Assembly: GCA_014529385.2 (NCBI GenBank)
Contig: CM043971.1
Location: 98,262,985 to 98,326,984 of the forward strand
Length of the DNA: 64,000 nt
Direction: 5' to 3'
DNA from: Adiantum capillus-veneris
Taxonomy: Eukaryota > Streptophyta > Polypodiopsida > Polypodiales > Pteridaceae
Positions 43,201 to 51,617 of the stretch are shown piece by piece. The notes beneath the pieces were generated by a model. It saw nothing but the letters and a program-made list of their open reading frames with translations, was not told the DNA's origin and did no database searches. A program made the position numbers and the translations under genes. Position 1 is the first letter of the stretch; each line of letters begins with the position of its first letter.

Positions 43201-43737
43201 AACAACCAAACACAAGAACAGAGGTGGATGACATACCCAAACGCGGAATTGGAAAAGCAAAGACTTGAAATGTGCCAGAGAATGATCGAGACTGCACAAG
43301 CCTTATTAGAACCACCAAAAGAAACAATGAATTGTGGAAAGGAAAACCCAATTCAGCAAGAGACTATCGTTTCACGGGTAGCTGAAAAGACTCCCAGTGC
43401 ACAAAAGCCTGAAAATACACAAAAGGATGATCGCATAGTATTGAACACAACCGATCAGGAGATAGAGAGTTTTCATCCAGTCATACAGAGGAGTTACGGA
43501 AAAGATGAGGATTACAATGAATTTTGGAAACAAGTGAGAGAGGCAAACTTTGCAAACGAACTAAGTTGCCAAGCTAATCAGACAAATTGGGAAAAGGACA
43601 TTAGGAATCCTCCCATAGTGGAATTTGAGGCAGGATCTCAAGTAGACTTGGATCTGCAATCTTACTGGGGAGATGGGGGCTATGGAGAGCAAACCTCATT
43701 CACTGAAAACCTTACCTTCATACTTAGGAGAGTATGA
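40246..43737 (+). CDS. gag: Element A ORF1: large Gag polyprotein
   Basis: An open frame of 1163 residues from the ATG at 40246; an upstream in-frame TTG at 40243 is less likely. The N-terminus MNLRSGRNLRNN matches element B. Residues ~85-180 hold a conserved block (MYLVVLNPNIVDKWGLMGTK). Residues ~390-560 are the Retrotrans_gag helical domain (FGLTLEGTALTWFQPMN, RFKQYIERCPVRERPQDDRL, FIEGLRNDTLKKDLHLKA). A Pro-rich stretch follows, then two zinc knuckles at ~797 and ~824: CYKCGGDHLMNVC and CTECGVTHFIEDC, both CX2CX3HX4C. After these come a basic, charged helix (~905-945) and a long C-terminal part. It forms the RNA-packaging particle. It overlaps ORF2 by 65 bp in another frame. It is about twice the length usual for gypsy gag and is intact. 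Confidence 0.93.
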   Translation: MNLRSGRNLRNNQPKQGEPTSAISTEGSVNQSWVQPLEPIFEGSVSDTSSERSYEIFTENLEHLNLNNRENMAAGSSNPSASMKLLFIKYQYDNEQGAKIYKDGMDRYCVKIEERPSEFKDLVPVSYSGDRYLDDKGTMYLVVLNPNIVDKWGLMGTKAKVDEELEEKAPIMNFPDARLRRENETTRINTDNIYVGLYKYNNGEQDLYYRCEEPYTGELADKKRLYVFTYTEGSEVKTSAYDKYGRQYSTMGKKELEGYTYFGGPLHQYYVTSSSHRPAPTTGVQNSMTTGGQRTQVADSFSQPWDSKLGPMGSLHSRESMETNRGSAVPIPTYTTPGPRFEAEPSHLPPSSRFRAEEPTRVTHEVHDARESFSRDTGAMRLVADHRRMRPSQVAKCMPKKYGGSGDPYAHVSLFKQVLRAEQITDFHTQYEGFGLTLEGTALTWFQPMNIGEFHDIDHLLREFAEEFSKRGIKHNTVSQIYAFKQREHEKVKEASLRFKQYIERCPVRERPQDDRLSVLFIEGLRNDTLKKDLHLKACTSFKQVTREALYLVDNCTVYGEVSADTDFASSSSSSVASETTTKKNVQTTTMPNVEQMIEDALKRMAPYQKPLPKPLKWCAIEQKWTNHPTEECYYNKGYVREHQYAPPAQLTPPQIHPVPRYPTGNVPGPMGIERPQPVLGQQPPLPGARPLGIRYAPTLENQEEQALVPVQAYYEESGAHMSPTVYYPPEEPKQPEPWGMMGNVGTPTVTSASDEERYNMDARTLMFIAHGGLAGQRPSYPQRTNQMGPRPALGPCYKCGGDHLMNVCPHTEIIRINAYCTECGVTHFIEDCSKNPNKVQKTTLNMLETIPTSSGSENETLIPTQVLTRAQAKKTTREPENGKLATEVVSQGPRSQRNTWKARKARMRLRKEREDAILAEELKQTKARLEKLESQNGKREMSPERTKQKSIKETTSLSSGGSVLVDKVHEPLDALMRAYEARLKNNQTQEQRWMTYPNAELEKQRLEMCQRMIETAQALLEPPKETMNCGKENPIQQETIVSRVAEKTPSAQKPENTQKDDRIVLNTTDQEIESFHPVIQRSYGKDEDYNEFWKQVREANFANELSCQANQTNWEKDIRNPPIVEFEAGSQVDLDLQSYWGDGGYGEQTSFTENLTFILRRV

Positions 43738-46700
43738 AGCAAAATCCGAGATTAGAGCACTTCCCTCACGAAAAATCTCATCAGAAAAAGTCATGGACTC
43801 GCAAGGATTGATAGAGATTTTGTCAACACCAGTGACATGCACTATCACTCTAGCTGAGCTTTTGAGGCTAAGACCACATATGTGGACCACTGTAGGAAAA
43901 TGCTTGGAGAAATTCGGGATAAAAGATCCAACATCGAGATTGCAAGAGAGCATAGAGGAGCTGAGCAAACCACAAAAGAACGCTAAGCCTGTACCCTTAA
44001 ACAAGGTCGGAGAGTATTGCGAAGGTGAAGAGGGGAATACAACCTTACCAATTGAATTCCAAGGAGTGAAGACGATGGCAATACTAGACAGCGGAGCAGG
44101 GGTAGCCATTGCTACAAAAGAAATCTGGAAAAAATGGGGGAAACCAGCAATAAGGAAGACTAGGTTGAAACTCCAATTAGCAGATGGACACATGGAGAAA
44201 CCTATGGGGTTATTAGAGAAAGTTGTAGTGACTTCTTGCGGCATTGAATACGAACATACTTTTGCTATTGTCGATTTTGCCAAGGAGAATAACTATGATA
44301 TCATATTGGGAAGACCATTCATGAGACAGTTGAAAATGGTCCAAGATTGGGGCTACGATCACATATACTTGAGAAAGATGGAAACCACTACACGTGTGAA
44401 CCTGAAAGACCATAGCTACAAAGATGTGAACCGAACACCGGTGGAGGAGTTTGATTCAGCTACTTTGGCGGGATCCGAATTTCCAGCTTGGTTAGGTAAA
44501 CCCAAGGAGTTATGGATGTGTGGAGCTTCGAAATGTGGAAGTCTGAAACGAGAAGAATGTGTTTTAGAAAGGGCTATCGAAGACGAAACTTATGTAGGAG
44601 AACCCTTTCCAGAGGACACGTTTGAACCATTAGAATGGACACACATTCTAGCAACTCTAGATGTTTGTGCAATTCCGGATGGTCCCACAACGAAATTTTG
44701 CGACAAGGACGGGTACGACGTGGTTCCATATTTCATGTTGAGAACTATACTCGAAAAAGAAACTGAAAAGAACGATACACTGGAAAAGGAAGATGAAGAA
44801 GAGGTGTTTCACGACATTCCCAATCATCCAGAGTGGGGAAATGAAGCAGACAACGAGTCAACGGACAATTCAAGCGGAAACGAAGAAACTATAATGGATG
44901 TCCGATTTTATGATTTTCCGAACCAAACTAAACAACGCCAGAAACACTATAGAGCAAAGAAAAAAACAAAAGGGGTTAGAACCAATCCGATGCCTAGAAT
45001 AAGAGGAAAAAATCAATTCCTAATGCTAGTAAAGGCTGAAGATTGTGTTAAGGATAATATTTCTGGAAGAATGAGAGGCAGTGATCAAAAGAGCTTACGA
45101 AAAGACAAAAGAGGCTCAAGGAATCAAGTTCAAAAGAATGGAACGAAAACTGAAACAGAAAAATCAGAAAAGAACAAGCGCAACAGAGAATACACGGAGT
45201 CCAAGTTAGAACGTAGAAACAAGTACAGAGAGCTCAAGAAAACTCTGAAGGAAGTTTGGACGACAGAAATTGTGAGTGATCGAGGCACACATTTTATAAA
45301 TGAAGTGATAAAGATCCTCCTAGATGAATTCATGGTAATCCATAGGAAATCAGCCCCGTATCATCCACAAGCAAACGGACAAGCTGAAGCAACAAACAAA
45401 ACCATATGCACGGTCCTTACGAAGATTGTATCTGAGTCGAGAACTGACTGGGACCAGAAGTTGCATTCAACATTATGGGCATATAGGGTAGCATATAAAA
45501 CATCAATAGGAACGACCCCATATAACATGGTTTTTGGGCTAAATGCTATCTTACCAATAGAATTCTTGATTTCAACCTTAAGGGTGGCTAAGGATCTAGA
45601 GTGGATAGGGCACGAGCTCTCTGATAGAATAGATGACCTGGAAAAGCTAGATGAGCTTCGCCTAAAAGCAGTAGCTTCCATCTACGCTCAAAAAAGGCGA
45701 CAAAAGGAATTTTTTGATAAGCATGTGCGGACTAAAGAGTTTAAAGTTGGGGACTATGTCCTAGTTTACACTCTGAAACAACATGCTAAGAAGCTTAAAA
45801 AGCGAGGGATGGGACCTCTGGTGATTAAAGATCCATCACCAAGTGGAGCCGTCAAGCTTGCTACATTAGACGGAGAAGAAATGCCCAATTGGATTAGTGG
45901 ATGCAGAGTGAAAAAGTATCTGTTGCCGCTAACACAAGACATGCTTCTCAAAATACATCAAGAAAAGCTGCGTGTCCAAAAAAAGAAAAAGATTGTAGAG
46001 GAAGCGCAAGCTGAGGCGAAGGAAAGAATGGAGAAAAGAAGACTACTGCGTCAGAAACAGCGCAATGAAGGAGCAATACGAATGAACGCAGTTAGTATAA
46101 CAGAAATGGGGAATGACAAAGAAGAACCCATCATTGAATGCAAAGTAGGAACCAACCAAATTAAAGCCAGAGCACTATTGGATTCAGGAGCTCAAGCTAA
46201 CCTACTTTCACTTAGTTTGTATAGACAATTGACAAATGACACGAAATTACAAACTGCCAAGCAAGAGTTAAAAAGTTACTCTGAGAACTCAATCAAAACT
46301 GTCGGATGCACAGTTTTACATATACAGATTAACCAGTATGTGTATCCTCATATGTTTTACGTGGTTGAAGACCAAGCTACACAACATCCATTATTGCTAG
46401 GACAACCATGGCAGAAGCAATACAATGCAATGATTGACTGGAGTTCTAAATCAGTGCTTATCAAATACGAAGGTGAAAGTCAATCAGTTAAGTTCACCAA
46501 AGGAGAAGAGCCAACTCCAAAGGACGAATCCAAAGACAAAGATAAACAACAACCAGAGAAAAAGAAGAAGCAATGGCAACCAAAAGTTTCTATACAACCG
46601 GATTACTCTTCGACGAGGAATTCTCAACAGTGGATAAGGAAGACAAGCAATAATATAACAGCTCAACCTTGGAAAAAAACGGAGTCAAAGTTGGTATGGA

Positions 46701-47209
46701 GACCAAAAAAGGTTGTGCCAGAGAACACAAAGGTGGAAAACAGAGTCTTCAATACCAGACAACAGAGTGATTCCAAACAATCAAGGACAGTGAAACAGAT
46801 CTGGATTCCAAAGAAGTTCATGACAGCACAAAGCTATAGCAAGCAAATTTGGATCCCAAAGATTTGTAAACAGGAACTCCCTTCAATACAATCAATGGAA
46901 ACTCCTAGGTATTTCAAGGCGAGGAAATCAACACACAGAACAAAGCAGGTTTGGGTCGCAAAGAGTTTGTGGCAAGCACAAGCAAAGCGGAAGCAGATTT
47001 GGATTGTGAACAAAGACAACAAGGTAACGAAGAATCCATCTACTGATTCTACTACCGAAGTGCCAAAACCAACCCAAAACCCGACCACCAATCCTTCAAT
47101 CAAACAAAGAGCAGCTTTATTGGAAAGAATGTTGTATCGTCGCTCTACAATTGCATTGGGAACTTATGACCAAAACAACTACAATGCTTCACCCACAGAC
47201 ACTTCATAG
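43673..47209 (+). CDS. pol: Element A ORF2: Pol lacking RT and RNase H
   Basis: 1178 residues, intact, in the +1 frame relative to ORF1. Residues ~135-235: first retropepsin-like protease (ILDSGAGVAIATK; DIILGRPFMRQLKMVQDWGY). Residues ~295-360: a linker conserved with element D. About residue 530 the sequence passes from LKKTLKEVWT straight into EIVSDRGTHFINEV, the second catalytic block of integrase. RT, RNase H, the integrase zinc module and its first Asp are missing, in frame. The second Asp and the Glu (ANGQAEATNK) remain, as does the C-terminus (VGDYVLVYTLKQHAKKLKKR). Residues ~825-925: a second protease-like domain (ARALLDSGAQANLLSLSLYR; PLLLGQPWQ). The tail holds repeats VWRPKK, QIWIPKK, QIWIPK, QVWVAK, QIWIVNK. 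Translation could use a +1 frameshift or the overlapping ATG. Confidence 0.93.
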   Translation: MGAMESKPHSLKTLPSYLGEYEAKSEIRALPSRKISSEKVMDSQGLIEILSTPVTCTITLAELLRLRPHMWTTVGKCLEKFGIKDPTSRLQESIEELSKPQKNAKPVPLNKVGEYCEGEEGNTTLPIEFQGVKTMAILDSGAGVAIATKEIWKKWGKPAIRKTRLKLQLADGHMEKPMGLLEKVVVTSCGIEYEHTFAIVDFAKENNYDIILGRPFMRQLKMVQDWGYDHIYLRKMETTTRVNLKDHSYKDVNRTPVEEFDSATLAGSEFPAWLGKPKELWMCGASKCGSLKREECVLERAIEDETYVGEPFPEDTFEPLEWTHILATLDVCAIPDGPTTKFCDKDGYDVVPYFMLRTILEKETEKNDTLEKEDEEEVFHDIPNHPEWGNEADNESTDNSSGNEETIMDVRFYDFPNQTKQRQKHYRAKKKTKGVRTNPMPRIRGKNQFLMLVKAEDCVKDNISGRMRGSDQKSLRKDKRGSRNQVQKNGTKTETEKSEKNKRNREYTESKLERRNKYRELKKTLKEVWTTEIVSDRGTHFINEVIKILLDEFMVIHRKSAPYHPQANGQAEATNKTICTVLTKIVSESRTDWDQKLHSTLWAYRVAYKTSIGTTPYNMVFGLNAILPIEFLISTLRVAKDLEWIGHELSDRIDDLEKLDELRLKAVASIYAQKRRQKEFFDKHVRTKEFKVGDYVLVYTLKQHAKKLKKRGMGPLVIKDPSPSGAVKLATLDGEEMPNWISGCRVKKYLLPLTQDMLLKIHQEKLRVQKKKKIVEEAQAEAKERMEKRRLLRQKQRNEGAIRMNAVSITEMGNDKEEPIIECKVGTNQIKARALLDSGAQANLLSLSLYRQLTNDTKLQTAKQELKSYSENSIKTVGCTVLHIQINQYVYPHMFYVVEDQATQHPLLLGQPWQKQYNAMIDWSSKSVLIKYEGESQSVKFTKGEEPTPKDESKDKDKQQPEKKKKQWQPKVSIQPDYSSTRNSQQWIRKTSNNITAQPWKKTESKLVWRPKKVVPENTKVENRVFNTRQQSDSKQSRTVKQIWIPKKFMTAQSYSKQIWIPKICKQELPSIQSMETPRYFKARKSTHRTKQVWVAKSLWQAQAKRKQIWIVNKDNKVTKNPSTDSTTEVPKPTQNPTTNPSIKQRAALLERMLYRRSTIALGTYDQNNYNASPTDTS

Positions 47210-47230
47210 TCGTCCGGGAGGACTCAGACT

Positions 47231-47244
47231 AGGAGGGGGGGAGG
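47231..47244 (+). other. Internal polypurine tract of element A
   Basis: AGGAGGGGGGGAGG, 22 bp after the ORF2 stop, in the context GACTCAGACTAGGAGG. Element B has GACTCAAACTGGGAAGGGGG at the matching place. It resembles the 3' tract at 53338 (GGAGGGGGGGAG). Confidence 0.75.
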
Positions 47245-50024
47245 TATACAGGAGCTACAAAGCAGCTACAAGCGGAAAAAACAAAGAAAAACAAAAATTA
47301 TATTACAAGGGCAGTGTCTTACATGATTTTGTAATTTTTTATGTTTGATTGCGGATATTGATAATATTTATGCCCTTATATACCTTGTTTTGCAACAAGA
47401 AGAGATCAAATGATGAATTTGGGTCTCTAGATGTGTAAATATCACTAAATAAGAGTGTTTTTGGAGCTAAAAAGTGGAAAAAAGTGGTAATCCAAGTCCA
47501 AAAATCACAAAGAAGTGTATATTCATATACACAGGGTTACCAGCTATTTATCGTGTATGTTTGGAATTTTTTGGCTTCAATTTGCTATTTTCCTTTATTT
47601 TTTATGATTTTCTTAATAAAAATAAAAGAAAAATAAAAAAGCAGGTGAAATGAGATCGAAAAAAAAGAAAAGAATAGACGGTGATGGTCCTAATGACAAG
47701 GGTAACCCAGGATAAAAATTGGGTACAATTCTGAAAAAGTTGCGGAAAGCCCGAAATGACAGAATTTTGGCAAAGTGGACAGGTTTCTCAGAAACAGGTC
47801 AAACGGAGTCCAAATTGAGAAATTTCAAATCCTAAAGTGCATTTCATGACGAGATAGGAGCACATGTCAAATTTGGTAACAAGTGATCCGGGAAGCCCGA
47901 AGTTAAGTATTTTTCACTTCACTTTCAAGTTCATTTCCACTATTACCTTCTTGGAGAGAGCAAAGAGCACACAGGAGCATCCGACCTTCTACCGCCTTCT
48001 ACGACTGCTACGAGAGCTCAGAGGACACCAGACATGAGAGGTAGACTCATTGCCATAAGCTTTTGATGCTTATTGTTAACTTTTGTCGCGAAAACTCACC
48101 AAAACCAAGAAACAAGAGCAGACGGGGAATGGGGAAGAACGCTAGGTAGGGGCACAACCGCCTAACTAAACCTTGCAAGAACTTAGAGGTGGGTTACCCT
48201 AGTATAGGAGATGAGTTTCTAGCACTCAAAGCTCGAGAAAGAACGACTGGAAAAACCCTAGGTCAACAGAGCCTGCAAGAGGCAAACAGAAAAAAGTTGT
48301 CGGAACGACACAAAACTTCTCAGGAAGCCTAACAACATCGAGGGCAATGCAACCATGGAGTATCTCCGGGTTTGGATCACCAAAAGTAGGTCGGAACAAC
48401 CGATTCGGCTGCGGACACACAAAGCGTCATTTTGGCATAACGGCTGAAATTGACGACCGAATGAGATGAAACTTCACGAGCAGTTTCAACTATACATGGA
48501 TGACTTATGTTTGCAAGCAAAACCCAAAAGAAAGCTGATTCACTTACCGATGGTGAAAAAGACGCTTTCGGGCAACCAAATGGATAAAGACAGAGAACGG
48601 GGAGCCAAAGTCAAGTCCAACCAACTGGATGGCTTCACAACATATCCAATGAGCTGGAAAAGCAACTCTCAAGAAGAAAAGTTGAAGAAATTCAACTCCA
48701 AGGCAAAAAGACGACTTCGGAGACTGAAATGCCTATAAGGGGGCTTTTTAGCTAAACTGATGACTTTTTAAGTTGAAAACTAGTTAGCAGGGCTTAGGGC
48801 ACTAGCACAAAGCATTCTTTGCACAAAAAGACCAACATTTCAAGAAAAGACATCATACGCGTATGATGTCTCACAACATGAATTTCACATCCATTTCAAC
48901 CTTTGAGTGCATAGCCTCATTCCATATGTTAATCACATCCTATGAACCAAGTATCATGAGAATTGGAGTTAGAAAACCCAAGGAAAACCAAAAAGACGCA
49001 AAGTAGGCCATAAAATTGATTTTTGGTCCTAATTTTGTCAAAATAACTCCAAACTCATTGAAACTTTGTAGGATTGTTGATTAACACATCTACAAGCTAT
49101 CTGGAACCAAAAAGCACCATTTTGACACAAAAGACATCATACGCGTATGATGTCTATTTGCACTTACAGAGCAAAAAATGCTCATTTGTCATCATACATC
49201 CATTATATATATCTAATACATGCTACATATGAAGTTTGGAACCATTTGGTCAGGTGGATCACCCCATTAGCCCAATTAAGAGAAAATCCTTCATACAAAG
49301 CCTATTTTTGTCCCAAATCCAACTTATTCAAGTCCAAACCAAGATTTGAGTATAAACAGTCCTTCACTAGCACATGGAGAGTCCACAGAACCAATCCCAT
49401 GAAAAATTGATGAAAAAGACATCATACGCGTATGATGTCTCCAGAGCCATTTTTAGTCCAAATTCTATCCAAACTTGATAAATCCACTGAATAAGCCTAT
49501 CTAAAGCCAAAACCAAGCTTATAGAGAAAATTGGTCCAAAAATACACTAAAAGACATCATACGCGTATGATGTCTCACTATGTGATTTTGGCACCTCAGG
49601 GCTTCAACCACCAAACAGAAGTGTTCTACATGCCATTTGAAAGTAATCCACCAAGTTTTACCCAATTTGGATCATAAAATCCAATTCCCTTTCAAAATTT
49701 TGCCAAGAGCCTGAACCGGACTAAACTGGCCAAAACTTGACCAAATGGTATCCAAACTCAAATCCAAGCATATGATACTCATGTATACACTATCAGCTAC
49801 AAGCACAACCAATATGAAGTCATTCTGACACAAAAGACATCATACGCGTATGATGTCTCAAGCATGTTTTTGAGCCCAGTTTGCATATTTTTTCACCTAC
49901 ATTGCATCCTTAGGCCCTGAATAGCTCATGTTTCAATTTTCAAGTCATTTGAATAGTTAAAAGCTTCATTTTGGCTTTCAGTACTAAAAAGACGTTAACT
50001 TCTGTGATTGGAGTTACAGGATCC
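47245..50024 (+). other. Spacer between pol and ORF3 of element A
   Basis: About 2.8 kb with no long open frame. The first half is featureless apart from a hairpin GTGTATA-TTCA-TATACAC near 47515 and a short frame at 48466-48738 that contains FQLYMDDLCLQ. The second half holds the five-copy palindrome array. A pyrimidine-rich stretch ending TTTTGGCTTTCAG at about 49980 could be a splice acceptor for a subgenomic ORF3 RNA. Confidence 0.6.
48848..49858. repeat. Palindrome array in the 3' spacer of element A
   Basis: Five perfect copies of the 24 bp palindrome (half-site AGACATCATACG): 48848-48871, 49132-49155, 49417-49440, 49552-49575, 49835-49858. Start-to-start spacing is 284, 285, 135 and 283 bp. 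All five are error-free while the sequence between them differs. Confidence 0.97.
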
Positions 50025-50213
50025 ATGGATTCCGCTAAGTCATCGGCAACTAAGAGAAAAAGACCAACCATCAAGGATGCTCTTGCAGAAGCAGAACCTT
50101 TTGATATTCCAACAGAAACCCTCAAGCCAACCAAGACTTGGGTGGAGGAAGCAGTACTAGAAAAAGAGGGAATAAAGATCTACCAGGGGACTTTCAGAGA
50201 TCCTCAAGGGTAA
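50025..50213 (+). CDS. Element A ORF3 start segment
   Basis: From the ATG at 50025 the frame reads MDSAKSSATKRKRPTIKDAL (a basic start that could act as a nuclear signal) and then KTWVEEAVLEKEGIKIYQGT, ending at a TAA (50211-50213). The next frame (50229) is the same reading frame, so this is probably the original beginning of ORF3, cut off by one stop. Element B has a similar block (IFIGRF) before its ORF3-like sequence. Confidence 0.5.
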   Translation: MDSAKSSATKRKRPTIKDALAEAEPFDIPTETLKPTKTWVEEAVLEKEGIKIYQGTFRDPQG

Positions 50214-50228
50214 TCGGTCGATGTACCT

Positions 50229-51449
50229 ATGATCCCACGAGAATTAGTGGATTATAGCAGATCAGAGAACATCAGCAGATACCTGGAAAAGGCTGACTTA
50301 CACAGGTTCTTCACCTCGAGACCATCAGGTGTAGACACAAGAAGAGTGTATGAGTTGGCAACATCCATTCAGAAGGATGGGAAAGCCACGTTGACAGCCA
50401 TGGATGGAGAAACAGTTGAAGTACAGATCACTCCACAGCTCATTGCAGATGCATTGAAGCTGCACAACAAAGGGAGTTCTGTCAGAGAAAGAAGGGAGGC
50501 CATAGAGGTCTATGGATCAAAGAAACAAAATACAACCTACGGAGATATGGCAGATCAACGAGCGGCAACCCTTTGCCGATTATACAACCAGTTTTTCCAT
50601 GTGTGCAGTAAAAGACCGCAGAAGTATACTACACCACCCCATGCCATTGCGACAACCATCACATGGGCACTGAAGAGCAACATGCCAAAAGAGGTGAATT
50701 ATGCTCAATACATCCACGAGCAAGTAATCGCCATGCACAACCAGAAGCCAAAGTACATAGGAGGAGGAGAAATCCTAACAAGAATAGCTTATGAAGCTAT
50801 TGGAGCTAGGGATCAAGGGCCACGGGTTCCCTCCCAGAATGAGTGGCTTAGAGAAGCCGATGAAGAGAAAGAACAGCAAGAAGTATCCAAGAGGGCGTCC
50901 ACAAGAGCACGCCGAAAACTAGAAATAGTTTTAGAACCTGAAGAGGCTGTGGACGAGCCGCTCAAGAAGAAAGCGAAGAAGAAGGCTAATCCCAAGCAAA
51001 CCAAAAGTCAAAAAGCCGCAAGAATGGAAAGGCTGGTGGAGCAGTTTAGAGCGGAAAGAGCTCTAAAGGGGGACTTTGAAGAAATGTGGGTGCCAGACCC
51101 CACTAAAGTCGGAACCAGCTCTACCAGGCCACATGTTGATCAATATGATCAATATATTAGAGCTTATGAGGAGTCGGAGGCCATACTGGAGCAGCAGCCT
51201 GTCGAGCCTTATACTGAAGAGGAAGTACAGATTTTAAAAGCTGAGCTGAAAAAGGACGACAAGGAGAAGAAGGAAGTAGATGAGTCTACTGAACTTCGAG
51301 AGAAAGACGGGCAAGCAAACAAAGGGAAAGCCAAGATGACTGAGGACAATCAGCCCTCCTTTACTGATGTACCAAGCCCAAAGAAGACGGAAATTATTGT
51401 GGAGGAGACCACAATAGAAATAGAAACAGAAGTTATGGAAAAGCTGTAG
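50229..51449 (+). CDS. Element A ORF3: conserved protein in the env position
   Basis: 406 residues. The first two thirds are globular: IPRELVDYSRSENISRYLEK, AMDGETVEVQITPQLIADAL, QRAATLCRLYNQFFHVCSKR, ATTITWALKSNMPKEVNYAQ, GGGEILTRIAYEAIGARDQG. The rest is charged and Lys/Glu-rich. There is no signal peptide or membrane span, so it is not a conventional envelope protein. Element B carries a clear homologue in the same place (ITPKIINEAL; PPQYTKPMLHMAVMMAIWLA; VGPVLTKIAYQALGMIDELP). The helical layout loosely resembles the plant transposon-protein domain found in env-position ORFs of other gypsy elements; that is inference only. It ends at a TAG after which the same frame stays open into ORF4. 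Confidence 0.75.
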   Translation: MIPRELVDYSRSENISRYLEKADLHRFFTSRPSGVDTRRVYELATSIQKDGKATLTAMDGETVEVQITPQLIADALKLHNKGSSVRERREAIEVYGSKKQNTTYGDMADQRAATLCRLYNQFFHVCSKRPQKYTTPPHAIATTITWALKSNMPKEVNYAQYIHEQVIAMHNQKPKYIGGGEILTRIAYEAIGARDQGPRVPSQNEWLREADEEKEQQEVSKRASTRARRKLEIVLEPEEAVDEPLKKKAKKKANPKQTKSQKAARMERLVEQFRAERALKGDFEEMWVPDPTKVGTSSTRPHVDQYDQYIRAYEESEAILEQQPVEPYTEEEVQILKAELKKDDKEKKEVDESTELREKDGQANKGKAKMTEDNQPSFTDVPSPKKTEIIVEETTIEIETEVMEKL

Positions 51450-51617
51450 ACCGGAACCAAGGAAAAGGAGATAGATCCAGTTCAGCAAAAGAAAGATGAT
51501 TATGAGGATCTGGTAGCGATTGGATACAGTGAAGAAGAGGCCCTGGAGGCAGTTTATGGGATATCCCTACGAAAACAAGATGATCGGAAAGGGACGAAGG
51601 AAAAGACAAAGGGTACA

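Noticed and set aside
48466-48738. 90-codon frame as a gene in the spacer of A
   Set aside because: No conservation is visible apart from the YMDD-like piece, and the composition is Lys-rich and low in complexity.
39357-49858. CRISPR-like array
   Set aside because: Repeats are palindromic and regularly spaced, but the spacing is ~285 bp, the host is a plant and there are no cas genes. The arrays belong to the leader and spacer of one retrotransposon.
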